A stretch of 64,000 nt of DNA from Enterocloster asparagiformis (GCA_018380885.1 JAGZSY010000009.1:62001-126000); one strand, 5' to 3'. Positions 1-9,096 are shown, counted from the first letter of the stretch. Translations and numbers: made by a program. The notes: generated by a model not told the origin, from the sequence alone.

Positions 1-639
1 AAGTTATATCTGATCCGCCATGGGCGGCAGAGCAGCAAGCTCTGCAACGTGGACGTGGATTTGAGCGAGGCGGGCTTTCGCCAGGCGGCCCTGGTGGGGG
101 AACGGCTGGTGCCGGCAAAGATCGACGCCGTGTATTCCAGCGACCTGCTGCGCGCCGTGCAGACCGCCCAGTCGGCTAATATTTACTGGAATGTGGAGCA
201 TTTCGTGCGCCCGGGCCTGCGGGAGATTTCCTTTGGCGACATGGAGGGCATGTCCGACGAGGCCATCGCGGTGGACTTCAAGGATTTCAAGCTGGAGCAG
301 CAGAAGATGGAGCGGGACCTGGCTTATCCGGGCGGCGAGTGCGCCGGGGACGTGGTGGCCAGGGCGCTGCCGGTGTTTGAGGAGATGGCGGGAAGCGGCT
401 ACCAGCGCATCGCGGTGGTGACCCACGGCGGCGTGATCCGCTCCATGATCGCCCATTTCCTGGGCATGGATCTGGCAAAGTGGCGTATGCTCTCGGTGGA
501 TCTGGAAAATTGCAGCATCTCCGAGCTGGATTACCACGAGGATACGGGGCGGTTTTACGTGGAGCGCCTGAACGATTATGCGCACCTGGAGCGTTTTCCC
601 GAACTTCTTCGGCGCGGCTGGGTGGATAAGGAGAACTAG
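1..639 (+). CDS. Histidine phosphatase family protein (5' truncated)
   Basis: Phosphoglycerate-mutase-like phosphohydrolase; the substrate cannot be told. The reading frame is open from base 1 and already contains the phospho-histidine motif LIRHG at bases 10-24, so the true start lies just upstream of the window. A later GTG at 49 would remove this catalytic motif and is not the start. The second catalytic histidine is in VVTHGGVIRSM near base 421, with SSDLLRAVQTA in between, as in cobalamin-phosphatase/GpmB-like members. The stop TAG is immediately followed by the ATG of the HAD gene, so the two are probably translated from one mRNA. Cytoplasmic, with no signal peptide in the visible part. 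Confidence 0.88.
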   Translation, partial: KLYLIRHGRQSSKLCNVDVDLSEAGFRQAALVGERLVPAKIDAVYSSDLLRAVQTAQSANIYWNVEHFVRPGLREISFGDMEGMSDEAIAVDFKDFKLEQQKMERDLAYPGGECAGDVVARALPVFEEMAGSGYQRIAVVTHGGVIRSMIAHFLGMDLAKWRMLSVDLENCSISELDYHEDTGRFYVERLNDYAHLERFPELLRRGWVDKEN

Positions 640-1275
640 ATGAAAAAGGGAATTCTGTTTGACGTGGATGGCACCCTGTGGGACTCAGCGCCCCAAGTGA
701 CGGAGGCCTGGAATGAAATCCTGGCCTCCCGGTTGGAGGCAGGGCGGATCATCACGGTGGAGGATATGTACCGCTACATGGGGCGGCCAATGGATGAGAT
801 CGGCCGGATGATGCTGCCCTCCCTGGGGGAGAAGCTGCGCGGGGAGATCATGGAGCGCTGCATGGAATACGAGAACGAGTATCTTTTGACCCATCCGGGA
901 ACGCTCTATCCGGGCGTGCGCGAGACGCTGGAACAGTTGGCGCAGGATTACGGGCTTTATATTGTCAGCAACTGCCAGGACGGCTACATCCAGGTAATGA
1001 TGAAGGTGTGCGGCATCGAAAGCCTGATCCGGGACGTGGAGTGCTTCGGCCGCACCGGCAGACCCAAGGGGGACAACATCCGTCTGGTGGCGGACCGCAA
1101 CCGGCTGGACGCCGCGTTCTATGTGGGCGACACGGCCATGGACGAGGAGGCCGCCAGTGCGGCGGGAATCCCCTTCGTCCACGCAGCCTACGGATTCGGA
1201 CGGGCTGTAAAGCCCGTGGGCGTGATCGGGAGTATGCCGGAGCTGCCGGCGCTGGCAAAGCGGCTGTTCGGGTAG
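640..1275 (+). CDS. HAD family hydrolase (phosphoglycolate-phosphatase-like)
   Basis: Predicted phosphatase of the haloacid dehalogenase superfamily, 211 aa. Motif I is FDVDGTLWDS with nucleophile Asp8 and general acid Asp10. Motif II is the Ser of IVSNCQ near residue 110, the motif III Lys is in RPKGDN near residue 143, and motif IV is VGDTAMDEE near residue 162. The alpha-helical cap between motifs I and II suggests subfamily IA (Gph/PgmB type). It starts directly after the stop codon of the histidine phosphatase (TAG-ATG), so the two probably act in one small operon. The physiological substrate is unknown; sugar phosphates or phosphoglycolate are typical for the family. Confidence 0.88.
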   Translation: MKKGILFDVDGTLWDSAPQVTEAWNEILASRLEAGRIITVEDMYRYMGRPMDEIGRMMLPSLGEKLRGEIMERCMEYENEYLLTHPGTLYPGVRETLEQLAQDYGLYIVSNCQDGYIQVMMKVCGIESLIRDVECFGRTGRPKGDNIRLVADRNRLDAAFYVGDTAMDEEAASAAGIPFVHAAYGFGRAVKPVGVIGSMPELPALAKRLFG

Positions 1276-1312
1276 CGCATTGACGGATAATTTAGAGTTT
1301 TATGGAAACGGA

Positions 1313-1369
1313 CAGGCGCAAAGCTCCTGCGGCCCCACGGTTTACGGCCGCGGCCGCGGTTTGCGCCTG
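1313..1369 (+). terminator. GC-rich inverted repeat after the HAD gene
   Basis: CAGGCGCAAA at 1313-1322 pairs perfectly with TTTGCGCCTG at 1360-1369, and GCGGCC/GGCCGC can pair inside. There is no T-tract after it, so it may be a 3'-end stabilising hairpin or a weak terminator rather than a classical intrinsic one. Confidence 0.4.
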
Positions 1370-1398
1370 ATTGAGATTGAACGTCAGGAGAATGCTTC

Positions 1399-2607
1399 AT
1401 GAATCAGACAGAGCGCGAGGAGACCACCCGGGCGGTGGAACAGTTTTTAAATGAGTCCCTGGAACGGATTCTTTTGAGCAATCCGGTGAATCCGGACCAG
1501 CTTTCACGGGCCAGGCTGCGCCCGCTGTTGATCAAGGGGGAGCTGCGCTTCCAGGTGGAGGAGCAGGCCGGCAAGCAGGCGTTCCACCGGAATCTGGACG
1601 CTGTCCAGGCCGCCGCTTACGTGGCGGATCACATGGATGGACAGTTCCGGCAGGCTGAGATCACGTCCGCTCTGGGCACCGGCCTGATCCTGGTCAGCAA
1701 AAAGGGCCGGGTCACGGTCAAGGTGAAGCGCCGTGGAGGCGCATTGGCCGCGCCGGCGCGGATCACGCCCATGTCCCACAACCGGAAGAAGCGCTATATC
1801 CTGGAGGAGGGGATCGCGGTTCCCTTTCTGGTGGATTTGGGTGTGATGACCAGGGAGGGCAAGGTGGTGAACAGCAGGTACGACAAGTTCCGGCAGATCA
1901 ACCGCTTCCTGGAAATGATCGAGGACGTGCTGCCCGGCCTGGACAAGGGCAGGGAGAACACGATCATCGATTTCGGCTGCGGAAAATCGTATCTGACCTT
2001 TGCCATGTACTACTATCTGCGGGAGCTGAAGGGTTACCAGGTGCGGATCATCGGCCTGGATTTAAAGGAGGATGTGATCCGCCGCTGCGGCCGTCTGGCC
2101 CAGGAGTACGGCTATGCGGGGCTGACCTTCTGCTGCGGCGACATCGCCTCCTACGAGGGCGTGAGCGGCGTGGACATGGTGGTTACCCTGCACGCCTGCG
2201 ATACGGCCACGGATTACGCCCTGGCCAAGGCGGTGGAATGGGGCGCGAAGGTGATTTTATCCGTGCCCTGCTGCCAGCACGAGCTGAACGGGCAGATGGA
2301 AAATGAGCTGATGGCCCCGGTGCTCCAGTACGGGTTGATCAAGGAGCGCATGGCCGCGCTCTACACGGATGCGCTGCGGGCGCAGGTGCTGGAGCATATG
2401 GGCTATCGAACCCAGATTTTGGAATTTATCGACATGGAGCACACGCCTAAGAATATTTTGATCAGGGTGCTGCGCCAGGGACCGCCCAGAGACAATGTGG
2501 ATGAGCTGAGAAGGATCGCCGGGTTTTGGCAGGTGCGCCCCACGCTCATGCGGCTTCTGGCGCCGGAGGCCTGCGAAGCCGGGGATGAGGCCGGCCAGAA
2601 TAAATGA
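1399..2607 (+). CDS. Class I SAM-dependent methyltransferase
   Basis: 402-aa protein with a C-terminal Rossmann methyltransferase domain. The SAM-binding motif I is IIDFGCGKSYLTFAMYY around residues 187-203. It is followed by an acidic motif II in GLDLKEDVIRR and by VVTLHACDTATDYALAKA, then VPCCQHEL. The GCGKSY, LHACD and PCCQH combination is typical of the Methyltransf_32/GSTCD-TRM13-like group, whose members probably act on RNA; the target here is unknown. The N-terminal 150 residues are a separate domain with no recognised motif. An SD-like GTCAGGAGAA precedes the ATG. Cytoplasmic. Confidence 0.85.
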   Translation: MNQTEREETTRAVEQFLNESLERILLSNPVNPDQLSRARLRPLLIKGELRFQVEEQAGKQAFHRNLDAVQAAAYVADHMDGQFRQAEITSALGTGLILVSKKGRVTVKVKRRGGALAAPARITPMSHNRKKRYILEEGIAVPFLVDLGVMTREGKVVNSRYDKFRQINRFLEMIEDVLPGLDKGRENTIIDFGCGKSYLTFAMYYYLRELKGYQVRIIGLDLKEDVIRRCGRLAQEYGYAGLTFCCGDIASYEGVSGVDMVVTLHACDTATDYALAKAVEWGAKVILSVPCCQHELNGQMENELMAPVLQYGLIKERMAALYTDALRAQVLEHMGYRTQILEFIDMEHTPKNILIRVLRQGPPRDNVDELRRIAGFWQVRPTLMRLLAPEACEAGDEAGQNK

Positions 2608-2643
2608 ATACGGATGTTAAAAAGGTACCCAGTGCTCTGAAAA

Positions 2644-2685
2644 CCGGCGTTTTTGCCGGCGTCCAGGCACGAGGTGCCTTTTTTT
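2644..2685. terminator. Terminator between convergent genes
   Basis: AGGCAC (2665-2670) and GTGCCT (2674-2679) form a tight hairpin followed by a run of T to 2685. A second hairpin, CCGGC/GCCGG, lies just upstream at 2644-2659. It separates the methyltransferase gene from the opposing tmcAL gene. Confidence 0.7.
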
Positions 2686-2701
2686 ATCCGAGGGAGGGGA
2701 A

Positions 2702-3943
2702 TCACAAGACTGCGATCTCCTGGTTAAACTCATTTTTGAGCGCTTCCCCGTATTTCCCAAAATACACGGACTGCCAGAGGTGGGAGCTGTAGAAATCCTG
2801 CTCCAGCATCTCCAGGGCTGTTCCTGAAAGCTGCTTAACGGCATCGGCGGTTTTTGTGACCAGGGGGAGCGAACCCCGGCGTTTGATTGCGCTCAAGAGC
2901 GGGGCCGCTTCCCGGCGAAATCCCAGGACTCTGGCGTAGGGGCAGTAACCGGCGGCGCGGCCTGCCGCGGCCTGCCCGGCGGTGATTCCCAGAAGCACAT
3001 GGGCCAGAGCGCGGCTTATGCGGGTGTAGGTGTACTGGCGGGTTTTCAACTGCCGGATGCGCCCTTCCCAGTCCGCGGGGGTAATGAGCAGCCGGGACAG
3101 CCGCTGTTCCAGATCGGCATTCATTCCCTCGCAGCACGCCAGCCCGCGGCCGTCCCGCAGCCGCTCCGCCAGAGCGAAGTTGAGCAGGCCGGAAAAGTCC
3201 TGGGCAAATATGGGGCGGGAACAGGAAAGGGCAGGGAGCGCCTCGGCGGGGATATGGCGCCGGAGAGCCTCGTCCGCCGGAGGAGTCCCGGCTTCCCCGG
3301 CCATGGCCTTGCGCAGCGCGGTCGCGGACGCCAGTCCGCCGTCCAGGCGGTCGTCGTGGTATCCCTGCCCCTTGCGCAGGATCGTCACGGGCTTTAAGGG
3401 GCTGCTTTGCCGCAGAATCGCCCGGCAGTATTCGATGCCCAGCAGGTTGTTGGGGCTTTCCAGGGCCGCCAGAGCCTCCCGGTCCAGAGGGCTTACCCGG
3501 CCCAGCGCCCGGCTTCTGGCCTGGGGCCAGGTGAGGCCGCTTTTTACGCCCTCCTGCAAAACGGCCCTGTAATCCTCTGGCTCCCGGTTCAGATAGCGTG
3601 CCGCCTCCATCAGCGGCACAGCGTCGCCGCACTCGCTGCCAAAGCAGAGATCGTCCACCACCCCCAGGCCGGATAACAGCGCCACGCCGCAGGAGGCGAA
3701 ATCCTCCGCGCTGCCCGTGGCGAACACGGAGGGGATCTCAAACACCAGGTCCGCGCCGCAGGCTAAGGCGGCTCTGGCCCTGGCGTATTTGGAGCAGACC
3801 GCCGGCTCGCCTCTCTGGACAAAATCGCCGCTCATCGCCACCGCGCAGAAATCCGCCCCGGAAATTTTCTTTGCCCGGGCAAGGTGATATTTGTGGCCGT
3901 TGTGAAATGGATTGTACTCTGCAATAATGCCCGTCACGCGCAT
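2702..3943 (-). CDS. tmcAL: tRNA(Met) cytidine acetate ligase (nucleotidyltransferase)
   Basis: 413 aa, about the family length. The N-terminus has GIIAEYNPFHNGHKYHL with the HxGH nucleotidylyltransferase signature, followed by MSGDFVQRGEPA, both hallmarks of the YlbM/TmcAL family. Known members activate acetate with ATP and form N4-acetylcytidine at the wobble position of elongator tRNA(Met). They therefore use acetate directly rather than acetyl-CoA. An AGGAGGACC Shine-Dalgarno site precedes the ATG on the minus strand. The gene sits about 6 kb from the acetate-forming pduL-ackA pair, a neighbourhood commonly seen in Firmicutes. It is the last gene of a minus-strand group after asnB. Confidence 0.9.
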   Translation of the reverse strand: MRVTGIIAEYNPFHNGHKYHLARAKKISGADFCAVAMSGDFVQRGEPAVCSKYARARAALACGADLVFEIPSVFATGSAEDFASCGVALLSGLGVVDDLCFGSECGDAVPLMEAARYLNREPEDYRAVLQEGVKSGLTWPQARSRALGRVSPLDREALAALESPNNLLGIEYCRAILRQSSPLKPVTILRKGQGYHDDRLDGGLASATALRKAMAGEAGTPPADEALRRHIPAEALPALSCSRPIFAQDFSGLLNFALAERLRDGRGLACCEGMNADLEQRLSRLLITPADWEGRIRQLKTRQYTYTRISRALAHVLLGITAGQAAAGRAAGYCPYARVLGFRREAAPLLSAIKRRGSLPLVTKTADAVKQLSGTALEMLEQDFYSSHLWQSVYFGKYGEALKNEFNQEIAVL

Positions 3944-4037
3944 AGCGGGTCCTCCTGAATTTGGAATTGGTTTCTGCCGTCTATTATACCCGCTGCGGGG
4001 CGGCGCGTCCAGCCCCGGCAGCGGTTTCCCGGCAGAC

Positions 4038-5891
4038 TCATTTTAAAATCCGGATGTGATAGCGCTCCAGCCAGAAGTTGACCTGGAGGATATAGGCCAG
4101 CATCTGGGGACCGGCCATGAGCTGGCCGTACCAGGGCCGTCCGTAGTCCGAGGGGCTTTTGAGAAACTGCTCCAGCTTCTTTTTATCCAGGAACTGCATG
4201 ACCGGGGATGAGGAGTCCGCGGCAATTTCCCGCACCCGTCCCACCAGCAGGGCCTCGTAGCGGGTGTCGTAGGTCTTGGGATAGGGGGACTTGCGGCGGA
4301 ATAGGATTTCCTCGGGCAGATGGCCGCGGCCCGCCTGGCGCAGCAGGTTTTTCACCACGCCGCCTCTGGTTTTCATATCCCAGGGCACGTTCCAAACATA
4401 CTCGATAATCCGGTGGTCGGCAAAGGGGACGCGGGCCTCCAGGCCGGAGTACATGCTGTCGCGGTCCATGCGGTTTAACAGGGTCTGCATGAACCAGCGC
4501 AGATTCAAATAGGCGATCTCCCGTCTGCGCGCTTCATCGGGGGTGTCCCCGGCCAGGCGGGGCGTCTCGGCCACCGAGCGCTCGTAGGTCTCGCATACAT
4601 AGTCGTCCATTCCTAAAAACTGGATAAAATCGTCGGCCAGCAGCACCTTGCGGGCGTTTAAATCCATGGTCCAGGGGAAGGTGTGGGCTTCAAAGCATTC
4701 CTTGCGGTGGAACCAGGGGTAGCCGCCGAAAATCTCATCCGCGCACTCCCCGGTCAGCGCCACCTTGTTGTGCTCCTTCACCAGGGAACAGAAATGGAGC
4801 ATGGAGGAGTCTATATCCCCCATGGCGGGCAGGTCGTGGGCTATTACGGAGTCGCAGAGGCGGTCCGCCTGGGTCAGGTTATCACACTCCAGATAGCGGT
4901 GGTTGCTGCCCAGAAATTCCACCATTTTGTCCACAAAGGGACGGTCCTGGGAGGGCTGGAAGGAGCTGGCCTTGAAGTAGCGGTCGTTGTCCACAAAATC
5001 AAAGGAGAAGGTGTTTAACACCTCTCCGCGTTTTTTCAGCTCCGCCGCGCAGACCGCAGAGACCAGGCTGGAGTCCACGCCGCCGGACAGGAAGGTGCAG
5101 ATGGGCACATCCGACACCATCTGACGGCGGATGGCATCCGTCACCAGGAAGGCGGTGCGCTCCACCGTGCGCTCATAGCTGTCCGTGTGTGGGCGGCTCT
5201 CCAGCTGCCAGTAGCAGCGGTCCCCGATGCCTTCCGGCGAGCAGCACAGGAAATGGCCCGGCAGCACCTCCTCCATGCCCTTAAAGACGCCGCAGCCGTA
5301 TGTTCTGGCCGGCCCGATGGAGAACACCTCGTTTAATCCCCTGCGGTCCAGCTCCGGCTCGATGCCCGGAAAGGCGAATATCCCCTTGAGCTCGGAGGCG
5401 AACACCACCTCGCCGTCCCGGACCGTATAGAACAGGGGTTTGACCCCGGAGCGGTCGCGGAACAGGAACAGGCTGTCCTTTACCGGGTCCAGTATGGCAA
5501 AGGCGAAGATTCCATTCAGGCGTTTGACAAATTCAGGCCCGTATTCCATATACCCGGCCAGGATCACCTCCGTGTCGCTGGAGGTGAGAAAGGTGCGGCC
5601 GCAGGCCCTTAAATCCTCACGCAGCTCCCCGGTGTTGTACAGTTCTCCGTTGTAGACGATGGCAAAGGTCCGTCCGGCGTCGGTTTTGGTCATAGGCTGT
5701 CTGCCTCCGGCCAGATCGATGACCGACAGGCGGGCGTGGGACAGCCCCGCGTGTTCCCACAGCCAGATTCCGTCGTCGTCCGGCCCCCGGTGGCGTTGCA
5801 CCGAGGCCATGGACGACAGGATGGATTCAAAGCGTGCAGGTTCTTTCAGGTATTGTTTTTTCGCACAGTAAAAGCCAGCGATTCCGCACAT
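4038..5891 (-). CDS. asnB: Asparagine synthase (glutamine-hydrolysing)
   Basis: 617 aa, the usual AsnB length. It begins MCGIAGFYC, so Cys2 becomes the N-terminal nucleophile of the class II glutaminase domain (about residues 2-210); HRGPDD and YNGELYN are further glutaminase markers. The synthetase domain carries the ATP-binding PP-loop SGGVDSS near residue 267. Predicted reaction: aspartate + glutamine + ATP gives asparagine + glutamate + AMP + PPi. An AAGGAGG Shine-Dalgarno lies 6-7 nt before the ATG. Only 27 nt separate it from the upstream permease gene on the same strand, so the two are probably co-transcribed; the permease may import a related amino acid, which is inference. Confidence 0.93.
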   Translation of the reverse strand: MCGIAGFYCAKKQYLKEPARFESILSSMASVQRHRGPDDDGIWLWEHAGLSHARLSVIDLAGGRQPMTKTDAGRTFAIVYNGELYNTGELREDLRACGRTFLTSSDTEVILAGYMEYGPEFVKRLNGIFAFAILDPVKDSLFLFRDRSGVKPLFYTVRDGEVVFASELKGIFAFPGIEPELDRRGLNEVFSIGPARTYGCGVFKGMEEVLPGHFLCCSPEGIGDRCYWQLESRPHTDSYERTVERTAFLVTDAIRRQMVSDVPICTFLSGGVDSSLVSAVCAAELKKRGEVLNTFSFDFVDNDRYFKASSFQPSQDRPFVDKMVEFLGSNHRYLECDNLTQADRLCDSVIAHDLPAMGDIDSSMLHFCSLVKEHNKVALTGECADEIFGGYPWFHRKECFEAHTFPWTMDLNARKVLLADDFIQFLGMDDYVCETYERSVAETPRLAGDTPDEARRREIAYLNLRWFMQTLLNRMDRDSMYSGLEARVPFADHRIIEYVWNVPWDMKTRGGVVKNLLRQAGRGHLPEEILFRRKSPYPKTYDTRYEALLVGRVREIAADSSSPVMQFLDKKKLEQFLKSPSDYGRPWYGQLMAGPQMLAYILQVNFWLERYHIRILK

Positions 5892-5918
5892 GGCGATTCC
5901 TCCTTGTCAAGAAACAGT

Positions 5919-7355
5919 TTACAGCAGCAGGCAGGCGATAAAAAAGGCGCAGACAAAGCCGATGAATACGGGGAGCAGGTTTTTCCTGGCCAGCTCCAGA
6001 GGGCTTACGTCGCAGATGGCCGCAACGGGGATCAGGCCCCAGGGAACGATGGTGCCGCCGCCCACAAAAATAGCGGTGATCTGTCCAAGGGCAGCCAGCA
6101 CGGGAACGGAGGCGCCTACCGCCAGACCGAAGGTGCGGGCCAGGGAGCCGGTCAGAGGGAGACCGGAGAAGCCGGAGCCGTCCAAGCCGGTCAGCGCGCC
6201 CACAACCATTTGGATAAACGCGGCCATATATTTGTTTAACGGCGCATTGTGAGCCAGCCAGACCGCCCAGTCGTTCATGATACCGCTCTGGAACTGGCTG
6301 CCCATGATGGTGGTGATTCCGCTGCCGCCCAAAAAGAAAAAGGCGCCGATGATAATCACCGGTGCAAAGATACGGATGGCGAACAGGAAGCCGTCGGTCA
6401 CGTAGTCCGTGACCTTCTCCAGGAAGCGTCCTTTAAAGCCCAGCACCGCGCCGACTGCCATCACGATTGCGGCTGTTCCGGAGACCAGGCTGGTGGCGTC
6501 CCCGCCCTTTAAGTTGAAGGCGAACATCATCAGAATATCGGCCAAAAAGGCCAGCGGGGTGAGAACGGCCAGAATCAGCGCCGCCTTGCGGGAAGGAGCG
6601 GGAGCGGCCTGACCGGACCCGCCGGGCAGGGACCCGCCCAAAACAGGCGCGTTTGCCGCGGGCGGACGGCGTTGGGCGGAGACCGGGACAGCCTGTGTGC
6701 TCATGGTGCGGCGGTTTAAGAGAAATGCGCTGACCACGGTCGCGATGCCCATCACCCAGAATACCGGTGCGGCGGTTGTGAGAATGTCGGTGGAGCTAAG
6801 GCCTGCGGCGCCGGCCGAGACGCCGGGCGCGCCCTGGATCACAAAGTCATAGCTTAAGGCAAAGCCGTGGCCGAACAGGTTCATGGCCATGGCCGCGGCC
6901 AGCGGGTTCAAACCGGCCTTCACCGCAAAGGGGAGCATGATGGCTCCCACCAGAGCCACGGAGGGCGAGGGCCACAGAAACAGGGAGAACAAAAACATGG
7001 TCAGCCCCAGAATCCACCAGGTGACGGAAGGCGTTTTCATCACCCTGGACATGGGAACCATCATCAGGTAATCGCTGCCCAGGTCCTTCAGGCATTTGGA
7101 GAGCGCCGTGACCAGCGCGATGGTGGCGATCACCTCCATAAATTCCCGGGCCGCATAGAGTACGGCGTTGAAAACGGTCATGATGCCTCCCGCCACAGAG
7201 CCCAGGCCCACGGCCCCCAGTATAAACAGAAAGGCGATGCAGACCGCCGGTGTATCCCGCCGTCTGACCATGACCGCCAGAATCGCGATCACTCCGATCA
7301 GATAGACGTAATGCAGCGGGGTCAGCATTACCGGTGTATCGAACATATGAATCAC
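5919..7355 (-). CDS. Multi-pass permease, ion-transporter-superfamily-like
   Basis: 478-aa integral membrane protein with about 10-12 hydrophobic segments. I do not recognise it with certainty. The two related halves, re-entrant-like stretches rich in Gly/Ser/Pro (LWPSPSVALVGA; LDGSGFSGLPLTGS) and the C-terminal GGGTIVPWGLIPVAAICDVSPLELARKN resemble anion/proton symporters of the GntP/CitMHS/DctM group. A polar Pro/Ala-rich loop near residues 220-255 separates the halves. The gene lies directly upstream of asnB (27-nt gap) with its own promoter, so a dicarboxylate or acidic amino acid is a reasonable guess for cargo. Other families of the same fold cannot be excluded. Confidence 0.6.
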   Translation of the reverse strand: MIHMFDTPVMLTPLHYVYLIGVIAILAVMVRRRDTPAVCIAFLFILGAVGLGSVAGGIMTVFNAVLYAAREFMEVIATIALVTALSKCLKDLGSDYLMMVPMSRVMKTPSVTWWILGLTMFLFSLFLWPSPSVALVGAIMLPFAVKAGLNPLAAAMAMNLFGHGFALSYDFVIQGAPGVSAGAAGLSSTDILTTAAPVFWVMGIATVVSAFLLNRRTMSTQAVPVSAQRRPPAANAPVLGGSLPGGSGQAAPAPSRKAALILAVLTPLAFLADILMMFAFNLKGGDATSLVSGTAAIVMAVGAVLGFKGRFLEKVTDYVTDGFLFAIRIFAPVIIIGAFFFLGGSGITTIMGSQFQSGIMNDWAVWLAHNAPLNKYMAAFIQMVVGALTGLDGSGFSGLPLTGSLARTFGLAVGASVPVLAALGQITAIFVGGGTIVPWGLIPVAAICDVSPLELARKNLLPVFIGFVCAFFIACLLL

Positions 7356-7450
7356 TCCTTGGAATTGAACTATAATCTATGGTATGCGTCAGTCCGCGGG
7401 CCAGTGTGAAGAATCCGCAAAAAAAACGGTCGTCCCCATGCCGCGCGCAG

Positions 7451-7479
7451 TTTATAATTCTATAATAATTCGAACACAA
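7451..7479 (-). promoter_or_regulatory. Sigma-A promoter for the permease-asnB operon
   Basis: On the minus strand TTGTGT (7474-7479) and TATAAA (7451-7456) are separated by exactly 17 nt. Transcription would start near 7444 and give a leader of about 90 nt before the permease ATG. The site lies in the 243-bp divergent region shared with the protease gene. Confidence 0.55.
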
Positions 7480-7598
7480 ATTCTCCATAATCGCTTCACA
7501 ATTCCACCACAATTCCTGGGTATATTGTTAAATATCAAAAGGAAATCCAGCCGGAAGGCGGAACTAAAATAGAGAAAAAGCGAAAGGAGATATGAATT

Positions 7599-8954
7599 AT
7601 GTATGATCATGAGATGAACAATTTTGAACATATGGAGCAGGGAAATGAAAACGGAAGCAACGGCGGTATGAACATGAACAACAACGGGTATTATCCGGGA
7701 GGTCCGTCTGGCCAGCCTAAAAAGAAAGGCAAAATGGCCAAGAAGGTGGCCGGAATCACAGCGGCGGCCGTGCTGTTCGGCACCGTGTCCGGCGGCGTGA
7801 TGACGGGCGTCAACCTTATCGGCAGCAGGATGATGAACCTCTACGCGGCCGGCGATACCCAGACCGCGGCGGCGGATACCCAGGCCGCGGCCCCGGCTCT
7901 GACGACTGCCAACAACAATTCCAGCCAGGCGGGCGCCACGCCGGTCTCCTCGGTAAACGACGTGTCCGGCATCGTCGAGGCCGCCATGCCCTCCGTGGTG
8001 GCCATCAACGACACCATGACGGTTCAGCAGCAGGACTTCTTCGGAAGGTCCCAGACCTACGAGGCGAAATCCAGCGGCTCCGGCATCATCGTGGCCCAGA
8101 GCGACAGCGAGCTTCTGATCGCAACCAACAACCACGTGGTTGAGGGAGCCAGCGACCTGAAGGTGACCTTTGCGGACAACAAGGACGTAAAAGCCGCGGT
8201 GAAGGGCACCGACTCGGCCACCGATCTGGCCATTGTGGCGGTTCAGCTCTCCGATATCCCGGCGGACACCATGAGCAAGATCAAGGTGGCCACCATGGGC
8301 GACTCCGACCAGATCAAGGTGGGGCAGCAGGTCATCGCCATCGGCAACGCGCTGGGCTACGGACAGTCCGTGACAGTGGGTTATGTCAGCGCCCTGGACC
8401 GGGAGATTGAGGACGAGAAGGGCATAAGCCGCACCTTTATCCAGACCGACGCGGCCATCAACCCCGGCAACAGCGGCGGCGCGCTTCTGGACTTAAACGG
8501 GAATGTTATCGGCATCAACGCGGCCAAGACGGCTTCCACCGAGGTGGAAGGCATGGGCTTTGCCATCCCCATCTCCAAGGCCCAGGATATCTTAAACACC
8601 CTGATGACCAAGAAAACCCGTGTGGCCGTGTCTGAGGACGCCCAGGGAACGCTGGGAATCCGCGTGACCAACATCGATGCCGCCACCTCCAAGGAATTCG
8701 GCATGCCGGTGGGCGTTTACGTGTACCAGATTATGGAGGACGGCGCGGCTGCCAAGTCCGATCTGAAGGAAAAGGACATCATCACCAAATTTGACGGCCA
8801 GTCCGTCACCAGCATGGAAGAGCTGACCCGGATGCTGACCTATTATGAGAGCGGCTCCACCGTCACATTAACAGTCCAGTCCCTGGTAAACGGCGCTTAC
8901 GTGGAGCACGAGGTACAGGTCACCCTGGGCGCAAGACAGAGTACAAATTCATAA
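7599..8954 (+). CDS. HtrA/DegP-type serine protease with PDZ domain
   Basis: 451-aa membrane-anchored trypsin-like protease for envelope protein quality control. A polar, Asn/Gly-rich cytoplasmic tail (residues 1-45) ends in a Lys-rich stretch. One transmembrane segment follows at about residues 49-70, then an Ala/Thr/Ser linker. The catalytic triad is His179 (TNNHVVEG), Asp209 (ATDLAIVAV) and Ser292 (NPGNSGGALLD). A single PDZ domain follows at about 345-440 with the carboxylate-binding-like loop LGIRV. This is the usual Gram-positive HtrA arrangement. A GAAAGGAGA Shine-Dalgarno lies 6-9 nt before the ATG. Monocistronic, divergent from the permease. Confidence 0.92.
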   Translation: MYDHEMNNFEHMEQGNENGSNGGMNMNNNGYYPGGPSGQPKKKGKMAKKVAGITAAAVLFGTVSGGVMTGVNLIGSRMMNLYAAGDTQTAAADTQAAAPALTTANNNSSQAGATPVSSVNDVSGIVEAAMPSVVAINDTMTVQQQDFFGRSQTYEAKSSGSGIIVAQSDSELLIATNNHVVEGASDLKVTFADNKDVKAAVKGTDSATDLAIVAVQLSDIPADTMSKIKVATMGDSDQIKVGQQVIAIGNALGYGQSVTVGYVSALDREIEDEKGISRTFIQTDAAINPGNSGGALLDLNGNVIGINAAKTASTEVEGMGFAIPISKAQDILNTLMTKKTRVAVSEDAQGTLGIRVTNIDAATSKEFGMPVGVYVYQIMEDGAAAKSDLKEKDIITKFDGQSVTSMEELTRMLTYYESGSTVTLTVQSLVNGAYVEHEVQVTLGARQSTNS

Positions 8955-8999
8955 ATTGTAAATATTTAAGAAAAATTAACACTTTTATTCACTGAATTG

Positions 9000-9008
9000 T
9001 GGTATAAT
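9000..9008 (+). promoter_or_regulatory. Extended -10 promoter of darA
   Basis: TGG immediately followed by a perfect TATAAT (9003-9008) gives an extended -10 element. No good -35 hexamer is present at 17 nt. A start near 9015 places the 9021-9065 hairpin at the very 5' end of the darA mRNA. Confidence 0.55.
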
Positions 9009-9020
9009 AAAGCATAATTC

Positions 9021-9065
9021 TTATGATCCTTCTGCACTCCATGGCAGGCGGCAGAGGGATCATAA
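9021..9065 (+). promoter_or_regulatory. Long 5'-leader stem-loop upstream of darA
   Basis: Bases 9021-9035 pair with 9051-9065 over 15 consecutive positions (14 Watson-Crick and one G-U), leaving a 15-nt loop. There is no T-run after it, so it is not an intrinsic terminator for darA. It lies between the -10 box and the GAGGAGG ribosome-binding site, as expected of a 5' stabilising hairpin or a regulatory leader. It is too small for a ydaO-type c-di-AMP riboswitch. Confidence 0.6.
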
Positions 9066-9096
9066 GCCCAATCAGAGAGTAGAGGAGGTCATCCAT

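Noticed and set aside
2604..2792. Short frame after the methyltransferase
   Set aside because: It crosses the terminator at 2644-2685 and the end of tmcAL and has no ribosome-binding site of note.
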